Positions 17,744 to 26,122 of a stretch of 54,439 nucleotides of DNA are shown in pieces. Below the pieces are notes generated by a model. That model worked only from the letters and a program-made list of their open reading frames with translations, made no database searches and was not told the DNA's origin. The stretch's first letter is position 1, and every line of letters starts with the position of its first letter. Position numbers and translations under genes: made by a program. The stretch lies in the NCBI GenBank assembly GCA_031276195.1, contig JAISNN010000034.1, positions 1 to 54,439 on the forward strand, written 5' to 3'. The DNA is from Clostridiales bacterium. GTDB taxonomy: Bacteria > Bacillota > Clostridia > Christensenellales > JAISNN01.

Positions 17744-17962
17744 ATGATCAAATTTTTAAAAAATACACTTTTGCTCGGACTGATATCGACGATTTTGCTT
17801 GCGGCGGCGGTCGGGCTTTTCGGTACGACTGCGATCGATTACATTTTTAAGGGGCTTGATTACGTCAAGCAGTTTTTTGATCTCGTCTTGGAGTGGCTCG
17901 ACGGTTTTGACGGTGTCTATGACGTGATCGTCGATTTTGTAAAGGACATAATTAAAAAATAA
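17744..17962 (+). CDS. 72-residue membrane protein, major coat candidate
   Basis: AAAGGAG ribosome site. The first 24 residues look like a signal sequence or span (basic start MIKFLKN, then LLLGLISTILLAAAVG), followed by an amphipathic acidic helix (FDLVLEWLDGFDGVYDVI) and a basic end (DIIKK). Signal-like start, acidic middle and Lys end within about 70 residues resemble the layout of filamentous phage major coat proteins better than the other tiny proteins here, although the second half is amphipathic rather than a full membrane span. Confidence 0.6.
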   Translation: MIKFLKNTLLLGLISTILLAAAVGLFGTTAIDYIFKGLDYVKQFFDLVLEWLDGFDGVYDVIVDFVKDIIKK

Positions 17963-17977
17963 TGAGGTGAACAAAAA

Positions 17978-18223
17978 ATGAAATATCAAATAGTTTTTTT
18001 TAAATGGACGCAAGGCGAGGGAATATCGTACTCGCAGATTGCCGAAATAATCGAGGCAAAAAACGACGGCTCAGCGAGAAAAGCATTCAAAGAATTTTCC
18101 GACGATTATTTTTCCGCTCTCGGTGCAGATTTTGACGGTTCGAGATTGGAACTTTTGAACGACCGCGGAAACGTCATAGAGAGAAAATATTATAAGTACA
18201 AATCCACAAAAAAAAGATTTTAA
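17978..18223 (+). CDS. Small unknown protein (81 aa)
   Basis: GAGGTG ribosome site. A soluble basic protein with GISYSQIAEIIEAKNDGSAR and FDGSRLELLNDRGNVIERKY; the LLNDRG.[IV]I words also occur in the protein at 16917 (ELLNDRGEIIK), perhaps a shared short structural element. Directly precedes the large surface protein. Function unknown. Confidence 0.6.
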   Translation: MKYQIVFFKWTQGEGISYSQIAEIIEAKNDGSARKAFKEFSDDYFSALGADFDGSRLELLNDRGNVIERKYYKYKSTKKRF

Positions 18224-18233
18224 GCGGCGTATT

Positions 18234-20105
18234 ATGAAAAAAATCATATATCTAATTTTAGTGCTTTGCTCTGCTTTCGGGGCTGTCAATTTCGGCGGTC
18301 TCGATTTTGGCGCGATCAGCCGCGCCGAGGTCGTTACGAATTTAGAGTTTGACGATACGGACATAATGACAGATCTCAATTCCGCGACGATAAACGGCAA
18401 GGCTTTCGATATCGCGGATTATCCGTATGTCGACGTTTCCGCAAGCGGCAAACACGCGAATCCACAATTTTTGACCTTTGTCGAGTATGCTTACACGTTT
18501 AAAAAATCACTGCAAGGCAATTTCGGTATGTACTTGTACATATATAATCCGTCCGGCCGCGAGATAAATTTTTTGACGTACTTTAACAATATCAAAATGG
18601 CAACCGCATTTTCGGAGACGTGGGAAGCGACGGAATACGGCAAATTCGATCTGTTTTACTGTGATCGCTCGAAAGGCGAAATAGCAAACCTATTCTACAA
18701 ATTCCGCGTTCTTGACCGTCCCGGCACTGACGGAAAAACGGTCTTGGAGCGCGTCAATCCCGTCAAGCGAATCTACGATATAGCTGAAATTGAGTTAGTA
18801 TATCCCGGCGACACTAACGCGACGGCTTATAAAGTCGGCGGGCGGTATGTCTTTTCCGGTTATGCGAAAGGTTACGGAGTAAGTGTTTACGACGACAGCA
18901 CTCTAAGCGTCGAATACTCCGAATTTGACACGATCGAATTAGAGGTACGCGACACGTTTTACCGCACGCCGTCCAGCGACAAGGGGAAAGGCTATAAATA
19001 TCAACTTAATTCGGTATATTTTGCGGTTGATAACCGCTACATCGATGATTACGGTATTTTGAGCCGTATTTTGGCGGAGGCTTACGAGTACGAGACAAAA
19101 AATATGGTGGTTACTGAGAGTAGCGTCGTTTACGATAAATTTATTGAGTACATCGGCGAGCGTTTCAACGAGTACAACCCTGATATCGGACGTAGTTTAT
19201 ATCTCAATTTTTACGATCCCATAGCTGTTGCTATGTCTAATTCTTGGGATTGGGCGTTAAATCCTAAAATGATCTACGATTTCTCCGATTATGATTATTC
19301 TCTTTATTATATCGAGCGCGTTTTATATTATCTATTCCGCGTCAACGATATCCGAGACGATGTTGTTTCGGGGGAGACACTCCGCGAATGGGTCTTAGAC
19401 TACGATAAGTCATACGAGAGCGGCACGCTGCCGATCAAGGACGGGACTATAAGCGCGGATCTGTTTCAGCCCGGCGGCGGTAAAGTCGTTTTTGATATTG
19501 ACACGACGGACAAGTTTAATATGCTTGTCTATAACGAGGGGTGGTTTAATAAGTTTATCGATTACGGGCTTGTCGCTTTTTTCGATTGGTTTGGCAAGAA
19601 ACAGCTTGATTTTGGTACTGACGTAAAAGATATAACGCCGTTTTACGAGATTCAAGCGAGCGATTTTAGCGGTACGGACGCGGAAATCGCGCAACGTTTA
19701 CTTATCGCTAAACAAGATGTGCAAGCGCTGAAAGACTATTACAACGCGGAGAAATTAATAAGCCCCGATAAGCGAGTATATTTGTTCCGCTATTCCGTAA
19801 CCGACTATTATGCGGAGGATTTATTGATTTATCATCACCCCGACACGATCGGTTTCGATGAATATTGGGATAATCAAGCATATCTCGCCCGGGAAACCGT
19901 TTACTTTGATTTTGATATTATTCAATTAACTTTTTCCCGCGACGGTAAAGATACGGTTATTCCCGCGGTGAGCGCGCCGATAGACATATTTGCGGACGTC
20001 GAAAGCCCGTTATACGCGGAAGATCTTAATTATTATTGGCTCGTTATCGTCGTTTTAGCGGTTATAATAATCGGCTCGATTGTCGTTCTTGTGTGGATAA
20101 AATAA
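18234..20105 (+). CDS. Large secreted protein with C-terminal anchor, pIII-like
   Basis: 623 residues: an N-terminal signal peptide (hydrophobic to about residue 20), a long beta-rich, Tyr- and Asp-rich extracellular part, and a single C-terminal membrane span (about 599-621, YYWLVIVVLAVIIIGSIVVLV) ending in a short basic tail. This N-signal/C-anchor plan is that of filamentous phage adsorption proteins (pIII), which stay in the membrane until they cap the leaving particle. It is the largest protein of the element and sits just after the tiny genes, as pIII does after coat genes. No sequence match to known pIII is claimed. A host-cell surface protein carried as cargo is the alternative. Confidence 0.65.
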   Translation: MKKIIYLILVLCSAFGAVNFGGLDFGAISRAEVVTNLEFDDTDIMTDLNSATINGKAFDIADYPYVDVSASGKHANPQFLTFVEYAYTFKKSLQGNFGMYLYIYNPSGREINFLTYFNNIKMATAFSETWEATEYGKFDLFYCDRSKGEIANLFYKFRVLDRPGTDGKTVLERVNPVKRIYDIAEIELVYPGDTNATAYKVGGRYVFSGYAKGYGVSVYDDSTLSVEYSEFDTIELEVRDTFYRTPSSDKGKGYKYQLNSVYFAVDNRYIDDYGILSRILAEAYEYETKNMVVTESSVVYDKFIEYIGERFNEYNPDIGRSLYLNFYDPIAVAMSNSWDWALNPKMIYDFSDYDYSLYYIERVLYYLFRVNDIRDDVVSGETLREWVLDYDKSYESGTLPIKDGTISADLFQPGGGKVVFDIDTTDKFNMLVYNEGWFNKFIDYGLVAFFDWFGKKQLDFGTDVKDITPFYEIQASDFSGTDAEIAQRLLIAKQDVQALKDYYNAEKLISPDKRVYLFRYSVTDYYAEDLLIYHHPDTIGFDEYWDNQAYLARETVYFDFDIIQLTFSRDGKDTVIPAVSAPIDIFADVESPLYAEDLNYYWLVIVVLAVIIIGSIVVLVWIK

Positions 20106-20133
20106 AAAATAAAAAAGGAGTTTAATACTTATT

Positions 20134-20547
20134 ATGAAACAATTTTTTAGCAAAATCGGCGGTTTTTTCCGCGGAATCGCGGAGCGGATAAGAGATTTTT
20201 TTAAGAGCGTCGCGGATCGGTTTGCCGCTTTTTTCGCGGCGATCGGCAACTTTTTTCGCGGCATTTTCGGGCGGATCGGCTCATTTTTCCGCAACGTTTT
20301 TTCGGCCGTCGGTAACTTTTTCCGTAGGATTTTTACGCCCGTCGGAGAGTTTTTTCGCAAAATTTTTACGCCGATCGGCAACTTTTTCCGCAAGGTTTTT
20401 TCCGCGATCGGCGCGTTTTTCCGCGGCGTGGCCGACTTTGCGCGCGATAATTACGCGACGGTCGTAACCGTTTTTGTTATCGTTTCGGCTATCGGTTTAA
20501 TGATTTTAGGCTTCTCGGTCGGTCGCTATTTACCCGCGCTATTTTAA
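20134..20547 (+). CDS. Protein of 11-residue amphipathic repeats with membrane anchor
   Basis: 137 residues. From residue 1 to about 97 it consists of about nine tandem 11-residue units of the form [IV]GxFFR[KRG][IV]Fxx (for example IGNFFRKVFSA), then a membrane span (about 107-128). Eleven-residue periodicity gives a helix with a continuous Phe-rich face and an Arg/Lys face, as in lipid-surface-binding apolipoprotein or synuclein helices. GGAG lies upstream of the ATG. It is placed between the pIII-like protein and a coiled-coil membrane protein, so a role in membrane deformation, particle extrusion or coating is possible. The DNA repeats too, indicating growth by tandem duplication. Confidence 0.75.
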   Translation: MKQFFSKIGGFFRGIAERIRDFFKSVADRFAAFFAAIGNFFRGIFGRIGSFFRNVFSAVGNFFRRIFTPVGEFFRKIFTPIGNFFRKVFSAIGAFFRGVADFARDNYATVVTVFVIVSAIGLMILGFSVGRYLPALF

Positions 20548-20559
20548 GGAGGTGATCAT

Positions 20560-21771
20560 ATGCGAGGTATGCAATACAAGCACAAATTATTAATATCGGG
20601 CATTGCCGCGCTGTTGATCGCCGCGCTTGTTATGTGCTTAGTCTACTTTTTCCCCGCAGCGAACCGCGCGGTAAACGTCGCCGCGGACGACATAAAAGCG
20701 GCGTACGAGCGCGGATACAACGACTATGCCGGCGATCTCGAATATTACAAAAACGAGGTTGAGCGATTAAAAGCGGAGATCGTCGAGAACGACCGAAAGG
20801 CGGAAGAGAAATATAACAATATGGTCGCTTACTATGAGGCAAAAATTACGCGGCTTGAAAATGAAATGGACACGTTGATCGATTATCTTGAATTTCTGGA
20901 AAGTTACATCGTCGATCTCGAATTTAATTTTAGCGGCGATGACAACAAAGATTTAGCGTTGCAAGAATTGCGGCTGAAAGCGTGGACGGCGATAGCGGAG
21001 AATTACGAGAACGATATAGCGGAAGCGGCGGCTAAAAAGGAAGCGGCCGAAGGAGAACGCGACGATTATTTAAGTATGCGCGATGATGAATTGCCTGAAA
21101 TTATCTATTACACTAACTATATTAATAATTTTGTTTACGATTCGGTCCCTCTTTACATTCCGGATACTTGGCAAAACATTTACCCTCCGGATTTCGATCC
21201 CGGTATCGGCTGGATCGATGATGATTTCGGGGACACCATTGAGCGGGAAGAGTATGATTTTGTTTTATATCAACTTTCCGATTACAGCGGCGGCGGAACT
21301 TTTTATGCTCCGGATATGCAAACTCAGTTGAGATCTTCTTATCCGAGCAACGCAGGCGCGGGGACGGCGGCGACTAATTATTGGGGCGGGGCGGCGTGGC
21401 CGTTTAAGACAGACGAGCAAATTGCGCGCCGTGATAAATTTCTTTTCGGGCACGCTTGGAATGCCGAGGATTGTTCCGGTTACGCTAATTCGCTTGTTTC
21501 CGCTTATATCGATTATTATTATCGCGTTAGAGATAAATATATATCGCTTTCAAGCGACTATGAGTTTAACTATGCTTTGTTGATGTACCATCAAGGAGAA
21601 TACGATAACTACGATCGCCTTGTCCGGGAAAAAAGTGAGGAAATAGGCGGGTATAATGAGATAATTGCCACCTCGAACGCTAAGCTTAAAATCGCGAATG
21701 ATCTCATTGAAGAGATAAACGACACAATAAACAACATTAAAAACGGCTTGGAAAGCGGCGCGGAGGGATAA
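20560..21771 (+). CDS. Membrane-anchored coiled-coil protein (403 aa)
   Basis: An N-terminal signal anchor (about residues 9-31) is followed by a long charged coiled coil (about 45-125 and again in the last 60 residues) and a Tyr/Asp-rich middle (about 175-310) with little helix. A consensus AAGGAGGTG ribosome site precedes the ATG. The layout (single N-terminal anchor, external coiled coil) is repeated in the shorter protein at 24843, including the AAYERG(Y/R) motif after the anchor (DIKAAYERGYNDY versus DLEAAYERGRAES), so the two are probably distant paralogs. Likely a structural or host-envelope-spanning component. Confidence 0.7.
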   Translation: MRGMQYKHKLLISGIAALLIAALVMCLVYFFPAANRAVNVAADDIKAAYERGYNDYAGDLEYYKNEVERLKAEIVENDRKAEEKYNNMVAYYEAKITRLENEMDTLIDYLEFLESYIVDLEFNFSGDDNKDLALQELRLKAWTAIAENYENDIAEAAAKKEAAEGERDDYLSMRDDELPEIIYYTNYINNFVYDSVPLYIPDTWQNIYPPDFDPGIGWIDDDFGDTIEREEYDFVLYQLSDYSGGGTFYAPDMQTQLRSSYPSNAGAGTAATNYWGGAAWPFKTDEQIARRDKFLFGHAWNAEDCSGYANSLVSAYIDYYYRVRDKYISLSSDYEFNYALLMYHQGEYDNYDRLVREKSEEIGGYNEIIATSNAKLKIANDLIEEINDTINNIKNGLESGAEG

Positions 21772-21774
21772 ATA

Positions 21775-22176
21775 ATGAAAAAGAGAGATAAAAAAGTTAT
21801 AAAAAGCGGCAAGAAAATAAACGAGGGTAAAGCAAGCGGAAATAAACCGAAAGCGATTTTTCCCGATAAATATCCGTTTTGGGCGAGGTTAAAGATAAGC
21901 AAACGCAGGACGGCCCTTGTTATCGACGAAGAACGGGTTATAAATAAAAAAACTAAAAAGATGGAAGACGGCTTTGTACACCGTGAAGCGATACACACGG
22001 AAAAGAGGGACTATGAAAAAATTGATCCTAATCCCGACAAAACGGATGATCGGCCGATGTATTTAAAGCGTCCGGCGAAAAAGCCTAAAAGATTGTTTGA
22101 GCCTCATAATAAAAAATTAGATATGCCGAAACATTTAATAGAGCGGTATAGCAAAAATAACAAAAAAGACAAATAA
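21775..22176 (+). CDS. Small basic protein paired with a convergent small RNA (copy 1)
   Basis: 133 residues, strongly basic at both ends. A central block contains KISKRRTALVIDEE, GFVHREAIHT and KIDPNPDKTDDRPMYLKRP. The order His-x-Glu, then PNP, then Y[LI][KR][PR]P-like segment and F is shared with the protein at 25766 (THAEIT, KNPNP, SYIRPK), so the two look like members of one family. I recall similar unnamed small proteins in Firmicutes mobile elements, but cannot name a family. Its stop codon coincides with the terminator end of a predicted RNA read from the opposite strand. The invariant-looking His/Glu and basic charge would suit an RNA-binding protein or RNase; this is speculation. 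Confidence 0.7.
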   Translation: MKKRDKKVIKSGKKINEGKASGNKPKAIFPDKYPFWARLKISKRRTALVIDEERVINKKTKKMEDGFVHREAIHTEKRDYEKIDPNPDKTDDRPMYLKRPAKKPKRLFEPHNKKLDMPKHLIERYSKNNKKDK

Positions 22177-22242
22177 AAAAAGAGTTACAATTCTGTCCTT
22201 TCGACTATGCCTTGTTAAAAACAAGGTTACAGTAACTCTTTC
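22174..22242 (-). ncRNA. Predicted small RNA 1 (about 68 nt)
   Basis: Transcribed leftward from a strong promoter. The RNA would start GAAAGAGUUAC and end GUAACUCUUUUUUU, so the very 5' end pairs over 10 bp with the 3' terminator arm (22232-22241 with 22179-22188). Inside are hairpins CCUUGU/ACAAGG and GUC-GAAAG-GAC. There is no ORF in it. The 3' end meets the stop codon of the convergent small protein gene. Same architecture as RNA 2 at 26091-26170. Confidence 0.7.
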
Positions 22243-22246
22243 AAAT

Positions 22247-22410
22247 ACATTATATTCCATACCCCGTAAAAAGTCAATAGTTTTAAGCAAAAAATTAAAA
22301 AAACATACAAAACAAGCAAAAATCAAGGAGTTTGCATTATGACGCGATTTGCAAAAATTTTATACTCAATTTTGATTTCGATTTCACTCATCGGCGTGAT
22401 CGTTTCGCCG
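22247..22410. repeat. Duplicated block, copy 1 (RNA promoter plus start of collagen-like gene)
   Basis: Begins at the RNA promoter and runs through the ribosome site AAGGAG and the first roughly 25 codons of the collagen-like gene. It is highly similar to 26175-26338, while the RNA bodies and small protein genes to the left of each block are very different. Confidence 0.8.
22249..22277 (-). promoter_or_regulatory. Promoter of small RNA 1
   Basis: Minus strand TTGACT (22277-22272), 17-base spacer, TATAAT (22254-22249). Predicted start near 22242. The spacer (TTTTACGGGGTATGGAA) is the same as that of RNA 2 except for one base. Confidence 0.85.
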
Positions 22411-23433
22411 ACGATCGCGGGGATGTCGATTTTGCGCGCCGATATCAACAACATTGCCGCCGTTGCCGGCGCGGACGGCAGAGACGGCGCGGACGGAGCA
22501 GACGGTCAAGACGGTGCAGACGGCTTAAACGGTCAAGACGGCAAATCGGCGTATCAAATTGCCGTTGAGAACGGCTTCTCCGGCTCGGAGGCTGAGTGGC
22601 TCGCGAGTTTGCGAGGTGAGGACGGTATCGACGGTATCGATGGTGAGGACGGTATCGACGGTGCGCCCGGACAAGACGGCAAATCGGCGTATCAAATCGC
22701 GGTTGAGAACGGCTTCTCCGGTACGGAAAGCGAATGGCTGCTGAGTCTGCAAGGTGCAGACGGTATCGATGGTATTGACGGTCAAGACGGCTATACTCCT
22801 TATGTGGGCGATAACGGAAATTGGTTTATCAATGGTACAGACACCGGTTATCGCGCCGCAAACGTTTCGAGGGAACTTATTCTCGGCGAGGATTATGTTA
22901 TAGCTTATTATCCCGCCGAGATTGATCCGCTAAAATTTGAGGTTACTTTTGTGGACGGCTCTATACCCTACGATCCGGAAATTAATGTTTGGGGAAACGT
23001 TGCCGCTTATTATGCCGATTCTATTATTGACGGGCCGGAAAATTTCCGAATAGCCGTTAAAATTGAATTTGAAATTAAAGGCGAAGATATTCCTTTTGTC
23101 TATGCTTACGATTTTTACACTTGCGAGGCTTTACTTCATTCGGAATATATCGCGGACGAGGTGGAGGGGCATTACTTAGAGGCGTATGTTAATTACTACA
23201 CTTTTTTGTCTTGTTCCTATATTTTTTCGGGTGGGGATGCGCTTTTGGGGGTTGGTTTAAAAGTTATGCGGCAAGATATTGATATTGTTTCTGACGATGA
23301 CAACGTTTTTGGAAATTTGTCTCTTGCTTTCGGCGGGCTTGTTTTTGATTTTACATTGATTGATCCGAGTCATACGACTTCCGGTAATCAATATAGCTTC
23401 AAAAATGTCGATTTGATTATAAGTTTAATATAA
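22339..23433 (+). CDS. Collagen-like protein 1
   Basis: 364 residues: N-terminal signal anchor (KILYSILISISLIGVIVSP, about 5-23), two collagen-type Gly-x-y tracts rich in GxDG triplets (about 44-68 and 94-118, with a third short one near 140), each followed by the module GKSAYQIAVENGFSG.E.EWL.SL.G, then DGYTPYVGDNGNWFINGTD (about 150-168) and a C-terminal globular beta domain of about 190 residues. Such proteins form trimeric fibres with a terminal receptor-binding head in Firmicutes phages and spores. The C-terminal end (TLIDPSHTTSGNQYSF) is shared with collagen-like protein 3. Likely displayed on the particle or host surface. Confidence 0.8.
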   Translation: MTRFAKILYSILISISLIGVIVSPTIAGMSILRADINNIAAVAGADGRDGADGADGQDGADGLNGQDGKSAYQIAVENGFSGSEAEWLASLRGEDGIDGIDGEDGIDGAPGQDGKSAYQIAVENGFSGTESEWLLSLQGADGIDGIDGQDGYTPYVGDNGNWFINGTDTGYRAANVSRELILGEDYVIAYYPAEIDPLKFEVTFVDGSIPYDPEINVWGNVAAYYADSIIDGPENFRIAVKIEFEIKGEDIPFVYAYDFYTCEALLHSEYIADEVEGHYLEAYVNYYTFLSCSYIFSGGDALLGVGLKVMRQDIDIVSDDDNVFGNLSLAFGGLVFDFTLIDPSHTTSGNQYSFKNVDLIISLI

Positions 23434-23484
23434 TAAACACAAAAAAATATATAAAAATTTAAAAAAATTTAAGGAGTTATTACT

Positions 23485-24837
23485 ATGTTACAATTCAAAA
23501 AAATCTTGTTTTCTTTTCTTATCTCGATCGCGCTTCTCGGCGTGATTGTATCGCCGACGATTGCCGGCATTGCGGTCTTGCGCTCCGATATCGACGGCAT
23601 TAACGTCTCGGACGGCAAGGACGGCGTTGACGGCCGCGACGGTCAAAACGGCACAAACGGCATAGATGGTAAATCGGCGTATCAGATTGCCGTGCAATAC
23701 GGTTTCGCCGGCACGGAGTCCGATTGGCTGGCGAGTCTCCGCGGTCAAAACGGCGCAAACGGCACGGACGGAATCAACGGTTCGGACGGAATCAACGGCA
23801 CGGACGGCTACACGCCGTATATCGGTCAAAACGGCAATTGGTGGATCGGTAATGCGGATACGTCTGTCCCGGCGCGCGGTTCGGACGGCTCTGACGGTAT
23901 CGACGGGCAAAACGGCGCAAACGGCACAAACGGAATCGACGGTGTTGACGGCGCGGACGGCGTTGATGGAACTAAGTGGCATTACGGCGAGGGAAATCCC
24001 GTCGCGGTCGCGGGTAGTGTTGACGGTGATTATTATCTCGACACGACCAGCGGATTTATTTACGTTAAGATTATTGGGGTGTGGAATTATCTGTTTAATA
24101 TAAAGAGCGGCTCCGACGGCGCGCCCGGCGAATCGGCTTATCAGATCGCCGTTAGAAACGGTTTTGTCGGCACGGAGGCGGCGTGGTTGGAGAGTTTGAG
24201 GGGATATCAATTCGCTAAAAAAATATTTGTGGAAAATGAAGATTATTATGTGCAGAAAAAAAATTCATATTTCGATAGAATATATTTTATTGATGGCACT
24301 GTTGAGCCTCCCACAACTTCACTTGCGTCTTATCCCGATGACAGGGATCTTGAGTTTTATTTTGGAGATTCTCTTATGCCTCTACCCGATGATGATCTTA
24401 ATTTTAGTTTTCATTTTTATTTTCAGGTGAAAAATATTACTAATGCTGACAATCATTATTATCATTGGGCTGACAGCGTTGATCTTCGTCTTAGTTCCGC
24501 TGTCGTTGAAGGATTTAATTCGGGGGTGCAAATAGGTAGCGAAAGACCTATCGAAAGTTACAGTGTTGACAGGCGTTATCTCTTTAATGGTTTTTATGTG
24601 CTCGGCGAGAGTCCTGATGGAAATGCACGCTTCGGCATTAGGCTTAAAATTATAGCTAATGATATGAGCGATATTGTTATGAAAGACGGTTATCCTCAAA
24701 TTCCCGAACACGGATATATTAGTTACGAATTTATTCTTTATGACTTATATGACCCTATTTACGCTTCCAGCAACTCTTTTAGCGGTTCCGTTAAAAATTT
24801 AACTTATAATATCAAGCTATCTACAATATCGAGGTAA
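23485..24837 (+). CDS. Collagen-like protein 2
   Basis: 450 residues with the same plan as proteins 1 and 3: signal anchor (KILFSFLISIALLGVIVSP), several Gly-x-y tracts (about 40-57, 90-106, 131-165), three EWL/DWL/AWLxSLRG modules, one DGYTPYIGQNGNWWIGNAD segment, and an extra DGTKWHYGEGNPVAVAG segment with DGDYYLDTTSGFIYVKI-like turn (about 168-205), which resembles short modules found in phage tail fibres. The C-terminal head (about residues 250-450) is unrelated or very distant to the other two, so the three proteins present different heads on similar stalks. Ribosome site AAGGAG. Confidence 0.8.
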   Translation: MLQFKKILFSFLISIALLGVIVSPTIAGIAVLRSDIDGINVSDGKDGVDGRDGQNGTNGIDGKSAYQIAVQYGFAGTESDWLASLRGQNGANGTDGINGSDGINGTDGYTPYIGQNGNWWIGNADTSVPARGSDGSDGIDGQNGANGTNGIDGVDGADGVDGTKWHYGEGNPVAVAGSVDGDYYLDTTSGFIYVKIIGVWNYLFNIKSGSDGAPGESAYQIAVRNGFVGTEAAWLESLRGYQFAKKIFVENEDYYVQKKNSYFDRIYFIDGTVEPPTTSLASYPDDRDLEFYFGDSLMPLPDDDLNFSFHFYFQVKNITNADNHYYHWADSVDLRLSSAVVEGFNSGVQIGSERPIESYSVDRRYLFNGFYVLGESPDGNARFGIRLKIIANDMSDIVMKDGYPQIPEHGYISYEFILYDLYDPIYASSNSFSGSVKNLTYNIKLSTISR

Positions 24838-24842
24838 ACAAA

Positions 24843-25466
24843 ATGTTAGATTTTTTAAGACGCAACAAAATAACGATTATCATAATCACTTTAACCGCGG
24901 TATTTTTCGGACTTCTCGGCGTACTCGGCGGAGCCGTCTATGAGGAGTTACGCGGTATCTCTTACGAGCCCGCGGATCTGGAAGCCGCTTATGAGAGAGG
25001 CCGTGCCGAAAGCGCGGAATACCGCGCGTATCTTGACGCGCTTATCGCCGATCTGCAAGCCGAAATCAATACCGCCGGCGACACCTCCGCGCTGGACGAG
25101 ATTAACGCCATTTACGGCCCGGCGTTGGACAATATCGACGATAAACTTGCGGACGCGGACGCGGACGTCGCGGATTTGCGCGGGAAAAAATTAGCGACTT
25201 TGACGTCGCTCAAAAACTCGCTGGACGGCTTACTCACGGCTTACGATACTAAAAAAACGGAGTTAGCCGGCGAACTCGCGATAGTAAACGCCGCGATCGC
25301 GGAACTTGACGAGGCGGGCGAAGGCGACTCGACGGAAGCCGCGGGCTACGAAGTCGCGCGGGAGTACATACTGTCGCAAATCGCCGACACTGAGACTGTG
25401 ATCGCCTCCGTGCAATCACAAATCGCGGCGATCGACGCGGAAATCGCGGAGTTGCAGAATAACTAA
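24843..25466 (+). CDS. Membrane-anchored coiled-coil protein (207 aa)
   Basis: Signal anchor (about residues 10-31) followed by an almost uninterrupted acidic coiled coil to the C terminus (for example ELAGELAIVNAAIAELDEAG). The segment after the anchor (DLEAAYERGRAE) matches the protein at 20560, of which it looks like a shortened paralog lacking the Tyr-rich middle. It follows collagen-like gene 2 by five bases, so they are co-translated. Possibly an envelope-spanning or particle-anchoring rod. Confidence 0.7.
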   Translation: MLDFLRRNKITIIIITLTAVFFGLLGVLGGAVYEELRGISYEPADLEAAYERGRAESAEYRAYLDALIADLQAEINTAGDTSALDEINAIYGPALDNIDDKLADADADVADLRGKKLATLTSLKNSLDGLLTAYDTKKTELAGELAIVNAAIAELDEAGEGDSTEAAGYEVAREYILSQIADTETVIASVQSQIAAIDAEIAELQNN

Positions 25467-25514
25467 TATTGTCTTTAAAAAAACGGTATATCGATCGCGC
25501 TGCCGTTCCGGGCG

Positions 25515-25543
25515 TTGCCGTAACTTAAATTAAGTTACGGCAA
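25515..25543. repeat. 29-base near-perfect palindrome
   Basis: TTGCCGTAACTTAA, one central A, then TTAAGTTACGGCAA: 14-bp arms with a one-base centre. No T run follows, so it is a poor intrinsic terminator; a protein-binding site or cruciform-forming element is more likely. It lies in the 118-base gap between the coiled-coil gene and the Cys-rich gene. Confidence 0.6.
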
Positions 25544-25584
25544 ATATCCCTAAAAACAAAAAATATTTTTTAAGGTGTATAAAA

Positions 25585-25788
25585 ATGCAAAATCAAGATT
25601 GCCCGTATTACGGGCGAGACGGCGAATGCTGGAAATACTCGGACGAACATACAACGGAATATTGCGCACTCGGTCCGTGCAATGAAATATTTGAATCGCT
25701 CGTCTTTGAGGAAGAACGGCAAATAAAAATTGAAATAAAAACGAACGAAAAGCGAGGGGAATTAAATGGACAAAAAGAACAGATTTAA
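25585..25788 (+). CDS. Small Cys-rich protein (67 aa)
   Basis: Contains five Cys in the first 35 residues (DCPYYGRDGECWKYSD, then EYCALGPCNE), a spacing that suggests a small metal-binding or disulfide fold, followed by a charged helix. AAGGTG precedes the ATG. Its end overlaps the start of the next gene by 23 bases in another frame, indicating coupling with the basic protein gene. Confidence 0.6.
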   Translation: MQNQDCPYYGRDGECWKYSDEHTTEYCALGPCNEIFESLVFEEERQIKIEIKTNEKRGELNGQKEQI

Positions 25789-26122
25789 AAGATACTTTCG
25801 GCGCGGGAAGTCTGCAAATAGAGGACACCCGACGTATATTTATGCGGAGCGTGATGGTAAATTGGAATATGTCGGACTCACTCACGCCGAAATAACGGAA
25901 GGTGTGCGTAATATTCCGTTAGATAAAAATCCGAATCCAAATCCGAAAGAAAACGAAGAAAAATCTTACATACGCCCTAAAACCGGAAAGGAAGACAAGA
26001 AAAAGTTTGGATCAAGATTGCCCGATTGGGAATTTGCCGAATCGGATAAAAAGAGCGTACAAAGCGTTATTGACAAGAATAAAAAAGCACAAAAAAAAGA
26101 AAGCGAACCACCCGAAACTTAA
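25766..26122 (+). CDS. Small basic protein paired with a convergent small RNA (copy 2)
   Basis: 118 residues, basic N terminus (KKNRFKRYFRRGKSANRG), then GHPTYIYAERDGKLEYVGLT, HAEITEGVRNIPLDKNPNPN, SYIRPKTGKEDKKKF and a charged end. The HxE, PNP, Y[IL]xxP and KKF blocks line up with the protein at 21775, suggesting distant homology. Its last ten codons overlap a predicted RNA on the opposite strand. Expression is probably coupled to the Cys-rich gene before it. Function unknown; an RNA-acting protein whose activity is tied to the adjacent RNA is the working guess. Confidence 0.7.
   Translation: MDKKNRFKRYFRRGKSANRGHPTYIYAERDGKLEYVGLTHAEITEGVRNIPLDKNPNPNPKENEEKSYIRPKTGKEDKKKFGSRLPDWEFAESDKKSVQSVIDKNKKAQKKESEPPET

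Noticed and set aside
22177-22338. Type III toxin-antitoxin locus (ToxIN-like)
   Set aside because: No tandem RNA repeats upstream of a same-strand toxin gene, and the protein does not resemble ToxN; the RNA here is convergent and self-closing.
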